Assembly: GCA_965371445.1 (NCBI GenBank)
Contig: CBDUYN010000084.1
Location: forward strand, 1-41,602
Reading direction: 5' to 3'
From: DASWIG01 sp965371445
Lineage (GTDB): Bacteria; Acidobacteriota; Thermoanaerobaculia; Multivoradales; J023
Length of the DNA: 41,602 nt
The notes beneath the pieces are model-generated. The model was not told where the DNA came from, searched no databases, and was given only the letters and a program-made list of their open reading frames with translations. Shown piece by piece: positions 13,944-22,524 of the stretch. The translations under genes were made by a program, and so were the position numbers. Every line of letters begins with the position of its first letter. Position 1 is the first letter of the stretch.

Positions 13944-16277
13944 ATGCACACGGTTTCCTTCTTCAGCTTCAAGGGCGGTGTCGGACGCACCAACCTGCTG
14001 CTCAACGTCGCCTACGGATTGGCGCGTGAGGGAGCCTTCGTCGTCGTCGCCGATTGGGACCTCCAGGCGCCCGGGCTGACGAGAATGGAAAGGCTCGCCC
14101 AGCCCAAGCCGGAGAACGCCGAGGAGGTTTGCTACCCCGAGGGGCCCGACATACGCCGCGGCGTCCTCGACTTCCTCGACGCGATCCTTCAGAAAGACGC
14201 TCCGATTCCCGATCCGAAGACCATGGCCGCCCCGACGCGCCTCGGACAGGAAGTGCGCGCCGAGTCGACGCCCCAGGCGCCCACCGGAGACGTCTGGTTC
14301 GTCCCGGCCGGCCGCTTTCGGCCAGACGACGAAGACCAGCGGTACCATAAACAGCTCCTGCGGGTTCAGAACCACAACTTGGCGGGCTGGAAATACCTCT
14401 TCGAGGAGACAGGGGAGATCGGCGATCCCGTCGAGGTGCTGAGGTTCTTTCGTTCGCGGATCGAGGAGGTCGAGCACCCGGAGCTCGGCCGTAAACCGGA
14501 ATACCTGCTGCTCGACGCGCGGACCGGTATGACGGAGATCGGCGATCTCATGACGGCGGAACGCTTCGCCGACCGGATGGTCGTCGTCACCGGGCTCAAC
14601 GATCAGAACCTTTCCGGGCTTGAAGCGGTCGTCCGCGATCTGCAGAGCCACGTCGAGCCGGGGGATTTGCTGCGTCATCTGACGCTTGTCGTGTCCCCGG
14701 TGCCCGAGGGGGAGGAGGAGCTGAAGCGGGAGCGGCTGGAGCGGCTCGTGGCGTTGATCGATCGGCTGGCCAGAGATCTGGGGCACGGCGAGAAAGAGCT
14801 CATGCCGGAGCTTCATCAGATTCCGTATCATCCACGGATTGCTTTGACTGAGGATCCGATGCTTCAGCGCTTTCCGACGAGCGGACCGGCGCGGGCGGCT
14901 CTTGGAGTGACGCGGGAGGTTCAGCGGAAGCGATGGGCGGTCGAAACGAAAGGACCGCAGCAAAGGGACGAGATACAGCATATTGAGATCGATCGACACC
15001 CTTGGACACGGTTACCAGTCTGGAATTGGCCCGAGCCGCCAGTCAACGTCGTGAACTTTCTGCCGGGGGCCACGGACGCTTTTATGAACGATCTCTCGAG
15101 ATCTATCACTACATCAAAGCAAGCCAAAATCACTATGTTGAAGAACCTAGCCGAGGATCAGGAATCGGTTCGCAACCTACAACAATGGGCCGTACTACTT
15201 AGGAAAGAAAGGCGAGACCTCCACGACACAAGACGAGAGCACTGGGTTAAGCTGCTTGTCCAGGGAGTCAGAAATCTTCTAGAATGGCTGGAGATCTGGT
15301 GCTTGAGAAGGTCGACGAAAGAAGAAGATGTCCTCGCTTCTCTTCTGACAGGTCGGTTGAATACTCATCTCGGCGGGTGGGCGAAGCATCCAGAGTTCTG
15401 GAATTCGCTTGCATTCTTCCTTTTGCAAAAGGATCGCTGGACGGAGGCTGAAAGAGCTTGTAAGGCCGCGATCGATTGTGAGGCGTCCACTTCAAGATCG
15501 TCTGGGCTGAGGCACAACTTGGGCCATCTCAGGGCCCACCTAGGTCGTTACGAGGAAGCGGAGGCCGCCTATCGAGAAGCTATCGATCTCGATCCCACAG
15601 ACCCTTATCCGTGGAATGGGCTAGGGAACCTGTTCGCGGAGCACCTGGATCGGCACGAAAAAGCGGAGGCCGCCTATAGAAAGTCCATCCGGTTCGACTC
15701 CAAACTTGCGCTTCCGTGGCACAATCTAGGGAGGCTCAAGAGCCTTCAGAGGCAGTACGAGGAAGCGGAGCGCGCCTATAAGAAAGCGATCGAGCTTGAT
15801 CCCAGGGACGCCGATTCGTGGAGTGGTCTCGCTACCGTCCAGAGCCGACAAGGCCGAGATCAGGACGCCAGGGAATCTTACTCGCGAGCCATAGACATCG
15901 ATCCTGCGAATTCGAGCCTCATCCTTGGCGACGCAGAATTGGCCCTCGTCGAGGGTGACCTGAGCCGTGCCGAAGAACGACTGAAGCACGTCGACCAACA
16001 AGGCAAGAAACGCCGCGTCCTCTCGATGTTGAAGCTCGCCTTCGCGCTTGCCAAGGAGGTCACCAAGGACGTCCGGGCGGTTCATCGGGAACTGAGCCTT
16101 CTGACCGCTTCACTCGACATACCAAGCGCTTGGCACTACGCCGACCTCGCTCCCTTCATCGACCGCCTCCCCGACGCCTCCGCCCGGCTCCTCCGTGAGT
16201 GGATCCGTGCCGTCAAGCACGAGGACGGTGCCGATCCGGAAGCTGCGTTGACGGCCTACTTGGAGTCAGATTCCTGA
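13944..16277 (+). CDS. KGGVGR-variant P-loop ATPase with TPR repeats
   Basis: 777 residues. The N terminus is a MinD/ParA-like (deviant Walker A) NTPase: Lys10-Gly-Gly-Val-Gly-Arg15-Thr16, where Arg15 replaces the invariant P-loop lysine. ADWDLQAPGL follows as the second conserved block and YLLLDARTGMTEIGDL as the third (Walker B region). This corresponds to what is called the KGGVGR-motif variant ATPase group. After a helical linker come about four TPR units at roughly 518-672 (NLGHLRAHLGRYEEAEAAY; NLGRLKSLQRQYEEAERAY), then a helical tail. Such ATPase-TPR proteins often serve as signalling hubs with variable partners. There is no ParB and no parS-like site, so plasmid partition is unlikely. 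About 14940-15920 is markedly less GC-rich than both ends of the same gene. Confidence 0.8.
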   Translation: MHTVSFFSFKGGVGRTNLLLNVAYGLAREGAFVVVADWDLQAPGLTRMERLAQPKPENAEEVCYPEGPDIRRGVLDFLDAILQKDAPIPDPKTMAAPTRLGQEVRAESTPQAPTGDVWFVPAGRFRPDDEDQRYHKQLLRVQNHNLAGWKYLFEETGEIGDPVEVLRFFRSRIEEVEHPELGRKPEYLLLDARTGMTEIGDLMTAERFADRMVVVTGLNDQNLSGLEAVVRDLQSHVEPGDLLRHLTLVVSPVPEGEEELKRERLERLVALIDRLARDLGHGEKELMPELHQIPYHPRIALTEDPMLQRFPTSGPARAALGVTREVQRKRWAVETKGPQQRDEIQHIEIDRHPWTRLPVWNWPEPPVNVVNFLPGATDAFMNDLSRSITTSKQAKITMLKNLAEDQESVRNLQQWAVLLRKERRDLHDTRREHWVKLLVQGVRNLLEWLEIWCLRRSTKEEDVLASLLTGRLNTHLGGWAKHPEFWNSLAFFLLQKDRWTEAERACKAAIDCEASTSRSSGLRHNLGHLRAHLGRYEEAEAAYREAIDLDPTDPYPWNGLGNLFAEHLDRHEKAEAAYRKSIRFDSKLALPWHNLGRLKSLQRQYEEAERAYKKAIELDPRDADSWSGLATVQSRQGRDQDARESYSRAIDIDPANSSLILGDAELALVEGDLSRAEERLKHVDQQGKKRRVLSMLKLAFALAKEVTKDVRAVHRELSLLTASLDIPSAWHYADLAPFIDRLPDASARLLREWIRAVKHEDGADPEAALTAYLESDS

Positions 16278-16635
16278 GTGAGCTTCTCCTCTTGGCGGCA
16301 TAGCCTCGGAGCCTCACGGCCACCGCCCAAGAGCGCCGCGCCCGCCGAGGTCGCTTCCGTCGCCAAGAAGTCGAACGGCGGGCCCACCACCATAGGACTG
16401 TGCTCCGCCGCCTCCAGCGCCAGCCGCACGGCCTCTTCAAGGCTTGCGCCGAGCACCGCCGACGTCCCGCGTCTTCATCTCCCAGACCAGGTCGGCGACG
16501 TCACCCACGAGCCATCGCCGCAGGTCGTCCCCAGGATCGCCAGGGAGCTCCGCCACGAGGCGTTGGGCCAGACGCGGACGCTTCTCGACGAAACACGTCG
16601 CTTCGCCTAGCCCGAGCCCGACACGACGGGGAGCG
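16270..16635 (-). pseudogene. Frame-disrupted gene relic, unrecognised family
   Basis: Two consecutive (-) frames look coding. The upstream one (about 16635-16446) reads LGEATCFVEKRPRLAQRLVA, then GDVADLVWEMKTRDVGG, and stops. A shifted frame takes over near 16470 and reads SLEEAVRLALEAAEHSPMVV, then GPPFDFLATEATSAGAALLG, ending at 16256-16258. A single one-base shift near 16450-16475 would join them into one protein of about 120 residues. The 5' part overlaps the end of the DUF4390-like gene and has no start codon or ribosome site. It is either a decayed gene or a sequencing indel. I do not recognise the family. Confidence 0.35.
16278..16606. other. Gap between convergent genes
   Basis: This stretch between the ATPase-TPR stop and the DUF4390-like stop holds only the frame-disrupted relic described at 16270-16635. 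I see no terminator hairpin with a T run, no repeat and no RNA gene. Confidence 0.5.
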
Positions 16636-17251
16636 TGAATCGGCGCGACGCCAGGGGCTCGCGCTGAATCGACGTGGCCATCAGCAGGTGAAAAGTCCGC
16701 GACAGGGTCAGCACCGCGTCGTCGGACGGGTTGTCGAGCGCCTCGGCGCCCGAGCGCCCGGCCCGTTGCAGGGAGCGCGCGAACCAGCGTTGGGCGTCAT
16801 TCTGCTCGGTCTCCGAGAAGGGGATGACCGCGATCTCCACCCTGGCCTCGGCCGCCAGCCCGGATCGAGCGTCGGTGAGGACCGTAAGTTGCAGGCCGCT
16901 CCAGTAGTCGACGAGCTCGTCGAAGCCCGCCAGCGTGCGCACCTCGCCAGGTCCGGAAACGTCGAGGAGCTGGACGAGGAAGACCTCGTCCCAGAGGTCG
17001 TAGCGGATCTGGAGACGGGCCCCGCCGAGGTGTTTCTCGCGTCCCCTCCCGCCACCGGTGCGTAGCTCGACGCGTACCGCCACGGTGGTGGTGAGCCCTT
17101 TGGTCAGATGCGGACGGACCGCCTCGTCGCTGAGGACGTCGGGCAGGAGGGAGAGGACGAGCTTTCCGTCATGCATCTCGGCGCGTGGCTCGCCGCCGGC
17201 GCCCGATGCCAGCGCCGCGGCCACCAGGAACGGTATCAGCGCTTTGCTCAT
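16607..17251 (-). CDS. Periplasmic DUF4390-like protein
   Basis: 214 residues. A signal peptide (SKALIPFLVAAALASGAGG) is followed by a beta-rich domain: KLVLSLLPDVLSDEAVRPHL, KGLTTTVAVRVELRTGG, RLQIRYDLWDEVFLVQLLD. The 'rises at a G-(L)-TTT---VEL...RYD-WDE-F' order matches DUF4390, a periplasmic family of unknown role. ATG 17249-17251 is chosen because it overlaps the upstream stop as ATGA and is followed by the signal peptide. The coupling to the Omp85-like gene suggests that the two act together at the outer membrane. Confidence 0.6.
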   Translation of the reverse strand: MSKALIPFLVAAALASGAGGEPRAEMHDGKLVLSLLPDVLSDEAVRPHLTKGLTTTVAVRVELRTGGGRGREKHLGGARLQIRYDLWDEVFLVQLLDVSGPGEVRTLAGFDELVDYWSGLQLTVLTDARSGLAAEARVEIAVIPFSETEQNDAQRWFARSLQRAGRSGAEALDNPSDDAVLTLSRTFHLLMATSIQREPLASRRFTLPVVSGSG

Positions 17252-18585
17252 GACCGCTCCAGGATGTCGATGAGCCGCAGGCCCAGGCGGAGCACTCCCC
17301 ACCGGCTGCGGTAGATGAGCTCGGAACGAAAGGTGGCGCTGGAGAACGTCACGGTCACCAGGTTGGGCCCGGAGGACTCCGAATAGGCATATTCGACGCC
17401 GTTCTCCCAGCGCAGGCGGCGCTGCGGCCGGGACCGCTTGGCACCCACCAGGTCGATCGCGTGTCGGAAAGCCGCCATAGCGCCCCAGCTTTCGCCCTCG
17501 AGCTTCGGGACCTCGAATTCGTCGACGTCGACCTCGTGCTCGAACCGTCCCGCCGTGACGTTCAGACTCGCCGCAAGGCTCTGCCGGCGGCCGATCGGGT
17601 AGTGCCGGCGGCCGAATAGAGACACGCTGGCGTTCCAGGCGCTGGTTTGGCTGTCGATCTCATGGACTTCCAAGTTGCCGAAATCGAAGACGTCCGTGGC
17701 TCGGCCGTTTTGGATCAGGGCCCTGCCGGTCGCGACGAGCTCGTCACCGCGGCTTGGAAAGACCGGGTCGTCGGTCGTGTCGTAGATCCACGACACCTGC
17801 AGCTGGGTGTCGCGGGCATCCTGCTCGGAGACCGTGAGGTCGACGCCGTCTTGTGTCTGACGAAAAAAACCGTCGCTGCGGCGATGGGACGCGTCGATGC
17901 GCCAGAGCTGACGGGCCGATCGCGGAATACCCAGCGTGAAGCGGATCGTCTCGGTCGTGTCGTGGACGAAGCGGATCCGCGAGCTCAGCGGATCGTCGAC
18001 GTCACAGCAGAAGCCTTTCCTGTCGAAGGACACGTCGAGGAAGAGGTTGCGATTCAAGAAGTTGTAGCTCGAATAGCCGAGTTGGACGCCGATGTCGCCC
18101 GCCGTCAAGTAGAGGAGCCCCTGGTTGCCGACGAAGTAGCGGTAGCCGACCAGAAAGTCGCCGGTGAAGTTGTCCACTATGCCAAAGGGGTCCGCGTCCG
18201 AGGAGTCGATCAACGAGTTGCCCCGCAGGTCGACGCCGTAAAAAAACCGCGTCGTCTCCAGCACCACGATGACCAGGACGTAGCGGCCCCGCTCGTTGCC
18301 CTTGCGCAGCTCGAAGTCGACCCCGAGGAGAAACGGCAGCCGCTTGATCCGGTAGACCGCGTCGCGCAGCTCGTCCTCGGTGTAGCTCGTGTCGGTTTCG
18401 AGAAGCGACTCGGCGATGACGATTCCCGGCGAGACGTGCCGCGTGCCCTCGACGGTGATCTCTTCGATGTAGAAGCTCGGTGCCGCGTCGTCTCTCTTGG
18501 CTGTGTCGATCGACGGCTCGGCGGCGAGCGACGTCGCCAGCAGGACGGGGAGGAGGAAAGCCAGATGTCTCATGCCGGATCTCAT
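17248..18585 (-). CDS. Omp85-superfamily outer-membrane protein with one POTRA
   Basis: 445 residues. After a signal peptide (about 6-22) comes one POTRA domain, about 38-110 (FYIEEITVEGTRHVSPGIVI ... LRDAVYRIKRLPFLLGVDFE). The rest alternates as beta strands of a small barrel, with typical turns and aromatic girdle residues (FTGDFLVGYRYFVGNQGLLY; TQLQVSWIYDTTDDPVFPSR). The D-TDDP-FPSRG motif is the usual Omp85 barrel signature. BamA has five POTRAs and TamA three, so this is a minimal form that may secrete or insert one specific partner. It is coupled by ATGA to the DUF4390-like gene. Two ATGs (18585, 18573) are possible starts; neither has a strong ribosome site. Confidence 0.75.
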   Translation of the reverse strand: MRSGMRHLAFLLPVLLATSLAAEPSIDTAKRDDAAPSFYIEEITVEGTRHVSPGIVIAESLLETDTSYTEDELRDAVYRIKRLPFLLGVDFELRKGNERGRYVLVIVVLETTRFFYGVDLRGNSLIDSSDADPFGIVDNFTGDFLVGYRYFVGNQGLLYLTAGDIGVQLGYSSYNFLNRNLFLDVSFDRKGFCCDVDDPLSSRIRFVHDTTETIRFTLGIPRSARQLWRIDASHRRSDGFFRQTQDGVDLTVSEQDARDTQLQVSWIYDTTDDPVFPSRGDELVATGRALIQNGRATDVFDFGNLEVHEIDSQTSAWNASVSLFGRRHYPIGRRQSLAASLNVTAGRFEHEVDVDEFEVPKLEGESWGAMAAFRHAIDLVGAKRSRPQRRLRWENGVEYAYSESSGPNLVTVTFSSATFRSELIYRSRWGVLRLGLRLIDILERS

Positions 18586-18718
18586 AGCAAGAGCGATGCC
18601 AGACGATCCGTGGCGGCCAATTCAGGGCGCAGGCCCCAGGCGGTGGCCCCGGCGGCAATCTCGGGACCCACGGCTGTCGACTTTATCAGACAACGCGTTC
18701 GGCCAATTTGACGCGGGC

Positions 18719-20041
18719 TCACTCGGCGGAGAGCGCGTAGAGATGGTGCCGGCCGCGCAGGTAGAGGTCCTTGCCGGCGATGGCCGGCGAGGCGTCGAAA
18801 CGGTCGTCGAGGTGGTTCTTGGCCAGGACGCGGTACTCGTCGCCCTGAGCGAGGACGAGGGTGGTGCCGTCGCGGTCGACGACGTAGATGCGCCCCGCGG
18901 CGCCGGCCGGCGAGGCCCAGACGCTCGTGATGCCTTCGAGGCGCGTTTCGGGAATGACGACCTCGCCGGTCGCGGCGTCGAGGCAGCTCAGGATGTTCTT
19001 GTTCTGCTTCAAGAAGTAGAGCCGGTCACCGTAGAGCAGGATCGATGGCACGTAGGGCGTGTGACGGCGATAGGACCAGGCCACCGCGTCGCTCCCCTCC
19101 AGGTCACCGCTTGCCTTGGCGACGGCGACGGCCTGAAGCATCGCACCGCGCTTGCCGCTCGTCAGGTAGACGAGGCCGTCGCGCTCTACAGGTGTCGGGA
19201 TGACGTTACCGGTCATGCCGCCGAGGCGCCAGAGCTCGGCACCGGTTGCGAGGTCGTAGCCGCGGCTCTTGCCGCTCGCCGGCACGATCACCTGGCCACC
19301 GTCGCCGCTCGGCACCACGAGCGGCGTCGCCCAGGTGGTCACCTCGCCGGGACGCTTGGTGCGCCAGCGCTCGGCGCCGGTCGTCTTGTCGAGGGCGACG
19401 AGGAAGGAGCCTTCCTCGTGGTCCCAGTTGAGGAGCAGGAGGTCGCCGTAGAGGGCCGGCGAGCTGCCCTCGCCGTGCCCGTAGCGGGTCTTCATGTCGC
19501 CGAGGTCCTTTTCCCACAGAAGCTCGCCGTCGAGGTCGTAGGCAAAGAGGCCGTTGGAGCCGAACGAGACGAAGAGGCGCTCGCCGTCGGTGACCGGCGA
19601 GGCCGAGGCCCACGAGGAGTCGATGTAGTGCGACTCGTGGGGTACGTGCTCGCTCGCCGTGCGTTGCCAGACGACGCTGCCGTCGGCGCGAGAGAGGGCG
19701 AGGACGAGGAACTTTTGCCTGACGGGCCGGACCGCCGGCGGCCACTCCTTGCGCTCCAGCACCGCCGCCGCCGCTTTCTGGCTCGCCTCGTAGGCCGCCG
19801 GGTCGGCCGCGTCGGCCGCCAAGATGAAGATCTTGTCGTCCCAGACGACGGGGGAGGCGAGCCCGCGTCCGGGCAGCTCGACCTTGAAGCGGACGTTCTC
19901 CTCCTCGCTCCAGGTGACGGGCGGATCGCCGTCGGGGCTCGTGCCGGTGCCCAGCGGACCGCGCCATTGCGGCCAGTTGGACGCCGGAGCGCCCACGGCC
20001 ATGGCGGCGGGGAGGAGGACGAGGAGGGCGAGTCGTTTCAT
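18719..20041 (-). CDS. Secreted PQQ-type beta-propeller protein (BamB-like fold)
   Basis: 440 residues. A signal peptide (MKRLALLVLLPAAMAVGAPA) leads into NWPQWRGPLGTGTSPDGDPP, the start typical of the 'PQQ-binding-like beta-propeller repeat' family. Blades follow with the AxDxxTGxxxW rhythm (ALDKTTGAERWRTKRPGE; YDLATGAELWRLGG; CLDAATGEVV). No dehydrogenase motif is seen, so it is likely a structural or binding propeller rather than a quinoprotein enzyme. The substrate is unknown. ATG 20039-20041 is supported by GGAG at seven bases spacing; a longer frame to 20122 lacks support. Confidence 0.8.
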   Translation of the reverse strand: MKRLALLVLLPAAMAVGAPASNWPQWRGPLGTGTSPDGDPPVTWSEEENVRFKVELPGRGLASPVVWDDKIFILAADAADPAAYEASQKAAAAVLERKEWPPAVRPVRQKFLVLALSRADGSVVWQRTASEHVPHESHYIDSSWASASPVTDGERLFVSFGSNGLFAYDLDGELLWEKDLGDMKTRYGHGEGSSPALYGDLLLLNWDHEEGSFLVALDKTTGAERWRTKRPGEVTTWATPLVVPSGDGGQVIVPASGKSRGYDLATGAELWRLGGMTGNVIPTPVERDGLVYLTSGKRGAMLQAVAVAKASGDLEGSDAVAWSYRRHTPYVPSILLYGDRLYFLKQNKNILSCLDAATGEVVIPETRLEGITSVWASPAGAAGRIYVVDRDGTTLVLAQGDEYRVLAKNHLDDRFDASPAIAGKDLYLRGRHHLYALSAE

Positions 20042-20139
20042 AGTCGGTCTCCGTCGGCGGAAAGCATGGAGTGGAAACGAGGATTGTATGGCGTCCCGGG
20101 GGCGGGAGGAAAGGCGCGCCACCGGCGCGGCGCGCCTGA

Positions 20140-20145
20140 TAGAGT
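20140..20145 (+). promoter_or_regulatory. Possible -10 element TAGAGT
   Basis: TAGAGT in a GC-rich setting, 42 bases before the start at 20188. It resembles TAGAAT at 35191 and TATAGT at 36232 and 41017. No convincing -35 is visible, so support is only by resemblance and position. Confidence 0.25.
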
Positions 20146-20187
20146 GAGCTGGCTATCCATTCCATCTGCAAGAGGAGCTATTCACAC

Positions 20188-20928
20188 ATGTCCAGCAATT
20201 CTCAAAAGAAGGGTCTGAGCCCGCTCGCCTGGATCGGCATCGGCTGTGGCGCCCTCGTCCTCCTCGGTGTCGTGGCGGCGGTGGGCCTCTTGGGCTTCGG
20301 CCTTTTCAAGGCCAAGGAGCTCGTCGAGGACCTCGAAGCGAACCCGGCCAAGACGGCCGCCGAGATGGTGGTGAGGCTCAACCCGGAGCTCGAGCTGATC
20401 GAAAGCGACGAGGAGGCCGGGACCATCACCTTCAAGAACGTCACGACCGGCGAGACCATGACCGTCGACTTCGAGTCCATCGCCGAGGGCAAGCTCAGCG
20501 TCACGACCGAGGACGGCGAGCTCAGGATCGACGCCTCGGAGGGCGGGGAAGCCGGAATGACCTTCACCGGGCCGGACGGCGAGGTGCGCCTCGGCGCGTC
20601 GGTCGAAAACGTCCCCGACTGGGTGCCGCTCTACCCCGAGTCCTCGGACGCCCGGGGGACCTACACCTCGGTCACCAAGGAGGGCTCGACGGGCGTCGTC
20701 GTGTTGGAGAGCGCCGACGACGCGGCCACGGTGCTCGCCTACTATGAGGAGTGGCTCGCCGACGAGGGCTACGAGATCAAGCAGCGCTCGTCGACGAGCA
20801 CGGCCGAAGGAACCTTGTCCGCCCTCCAAGCGCAGCTGGCTGAGCCGCAGCGCACCCTGACGATCAGCATCGTCGAGCAGGGCGGCGAGACTCAGGTCAA
20901 CGTCAACTACACCGAGAAGACGCCCTGA
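20188..20928 (+). CDS. Membrane-anchored protein of unknown function
   Basis: 246 residues. One N-terminal helix (LAWIGIGCGALVLLGVVAAVGLLGFGLF) anchors an extracytoplasmic part with no Cys lipobox. Residues about 50-125 form a beta-rich region (GTITFKNVTTGETMTVDFES). Residues about 145-240 form an alpha/beta region (VPDWVPLYPESSDARGTYTS; DAATVLAYYEEWLADEGYEI), which is the pattern of small domains that follow a single anchor in many Acidobacteriota membrane proteins. AGGAG lies 12 bases before the ATG. It is divergent from the propeller gene, with which it may share a regulatory region. Confidence 0.7.
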   Translation: MSSNSQKKGLSPLAWIGIGCGALVLLGVVAAVGLLGFGLFKAKELVEDLEANPAKTAAEMVVRLNPELELIESDEEAGTITFKNVTTGETMTVDFESIAEGKLSVTTEDGELRIDASEGGEAGMTFTGPDGEVRLGASVENVPDWVPLYPESSDARGTYTSVTKEGSTGVVVLESADDAATVLAYYEEWLADEGYEIKQRSSTSTAEGTLSALQAQLAEPQRTLTISIVEQGGETQVNVNYTEKTP

Positions 20929-20958
20929 CCGGGGCTTCTTCGGATCGACGGGCTTGGG

Positions 20959-22467
20959 CTACCAACTGGTCAGGTTCCCCGACTCGAAGCCGTCGATGAA
21001 GATCACTTCGGGATTGGCCGGGGTCTGGTAGTCGAGGCATCCGGGGTAGGAAGCCGCGCGGGAGGCGACGTGGTTCGCCATGCGGCCCGGCACCCGGTCC
21101 GGGGCCACGCCGTAGGGATGCCCGGCACCGAAGGTCATGGCGATGTTCGAGAGCCCGCCGGAGAAGAGCAGGTGGCAGTAGCTCATGATCGTGCCGCAGC
21201 CGGCGCCCGTCTGGCCGCAGGGGAGGCTCGGCGTGCCGCAGTAGCAGCCCGAGGACCCGCACTGGCCGCTGTAGCACTGGTCGACCGGGCTCGCGTTGCC
21301 CTCCAGGCCGCCGTAGCAGTGGGTGTGGGGGGAGTTGAAGTTGTGGCCGATCTCGTGGGCCACCGCCTCGATGTCCCAGACGATGCCCGGGTTGTTGATG
21401 TTGAAGTTGCCGTCGATGCCGCCGGTGAAGCCGTAGCCGCCGCCGTAGTTGGAGACGTCGGGGCCGATCCCGGGGCAGCCGCCGCCGTGGTTGGTGTTGA
21501 AGCCGCCCTGGCAGAGCACGCCCAGCCAGGCGATGCCGGAGTTGACGTTCTTGCCGCTCAGGAAGTGGGCGATCGTGCGGCTGCTGGCGGCCTTGTTGTC
21601 GTTCCAGTACTTGCCGAACTGGAAGAGGGCGCAGAGCGGGTCGGTCTGGTTCCACGGATCGTTCGAGGTGCTCCAGAAGTCGATCGAGGAAACCAGCAGG
21701 CTCGTGCCGACCTCGGCAGCGTAGATCCCGGAGGCGTAGGCGAAGAGGTCACCGATGTAGTCGGCCGCGGCGTTCGCGTTGCCGCCGAAGAGCTGGAGGT
21801 ACTCGTAGTCGGTCTCAATCGCGACGCGGGCGGTGTGGCTAACGGCTTTTTCGGGGAGTGGCGTGGTGAGCGCTTCCGGCTGGGCTCCCTCGCCCCCCAC
21901 CTTGAAGCTGCCGCCGCCGGCCGAGGACGAGAGGATCTGGGTCGGCATGGCGAGGTCGTCGCTGCCGCACTCGAAGCCGCTCGACTTGTGGGCCAGCTCG
22001 ACGCCGGGCTCGATCCGCCGCAGCTGAGCGATCCCCGAGGAGAGCTGCTCCGTCCCGGACTCCCCGGCCAGCACCCAGTACTCGCCCGCTTTTGAGACGA
22101 GGCCGCGGACCTCGCCGTGCTCGAGCACGGTCAGGAAGGCCACCGAATTCGGCTCGCCCGCGATCCGGCCGCGGAAGTAGGCGTTCGCCGGCACCGGCAG
22201 CTGGGCCTCGCCGAGGTCGTCGTGGAGGACGATTCGCGCGTCGTGGGTGAAGACCTCGAAGCGTTCGAGCTCGAGCGCGTCGGCCCGCTTCTCGGGGCTG
22301 AGCTGCAGGCCCTCGACGCGAAGCTCGCCGCCCTGGGCGACGCCCGCGGCGAGAGACGAGAGGTCGATGCTATCGAAACGGGCCACCGTCGTGTCGGCCA
22401 TCGCCGCGGTGGAGCCCAGAAGGATCAAGGTAAGGGTAAAAGCTGCTGCGGTGTGCTTCGGTGTCAT
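20959..22467 (-). CDS. Secreted zinc metallopeptidase, reprolysin-like (M12B-type)
   Basis: 502 residues. The signal peptide (AAAFTLTLILLGSTAAMA) is followed by a propeptide-like region. The catalytic helix is HEIGHNFNSPHTH, a HExxHxxxxxH zinc site of the metzincins, preceded by VWDIEAVA and followed by a Cys-rich stretch and IMSYCHLLF, whose MSY fits the Met-turn. It ends PEVIFIDGFESGNLTSW and a stop. That DGFESG--(S/T)-W end is a short motif I recall at the C terminus of many secreted proteins in these bacteria and may be a sorting or anchoring signal. ATG 22465-22467 is chosen for GGAGG ten bases upstream; a longer frame to 22515 is unsupported. Confidence 0.85.
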   Translation of the reverse strand: MTPKHTAAAFTLTLILLGSTAAMADTTVARFDSIDLSSLAAGVAQGGELRVEGLQLSPEKRADALELERFEVFTHDARIVLHDDLGEAQLPVPANAYFRGRIAGEPNSVAFLTVLEHGEVRGLVSKAGEYWVLAGESGTEQLSSGIAQLRRIEPGVELAHKSSGFECGSDDLAMPTQILSSSAGGGSFKVGGEGAQPEALTTPLPEKAVSHTARVAIETDYEYLQLFGGNANAAADYIGDLFAYASGIYAAEVGTSLLVSSIDFWSTSNDPWNQTDPLCALFQFGKYWNDNKAASSRTIAHFLSGKNVNSGIAWLGVLCQGGFNTNHGGGCPGIGPDVSNYGGGYGFTGGIDGNFNINNPGIVWDIEAVAHEIGHNFNSPHTHCYGGLEGNASPVDQCYSGQCGSSGCYCGTPSLPCGQTGAGCGTIMSYCHLLFSGGLSNIAMTFGAGHPYGVAPDRVPGRMANHVASRAASYPGCLDYQTPANPEVIFIDGFESGNLTSW

Positions 22468-22524
22468 CAGTTCGCGTCCTCCGGTGCCGTTTTGGAGCAG
22501 CTTCCGTGCCGTCATCGGAGGGTT

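Noticed and set aside
13944..16277. Plasmid or chromosome partition ParA
   Set aside because: P-loop Lys is Arg, there is a TPR tail, and neither parB nor parS-like repeats are present.
18497..20218. 573-codon open frame on the plus strand
   Set aside because: Antisense to the propeller and Omp85 genes; the translation has no domain.
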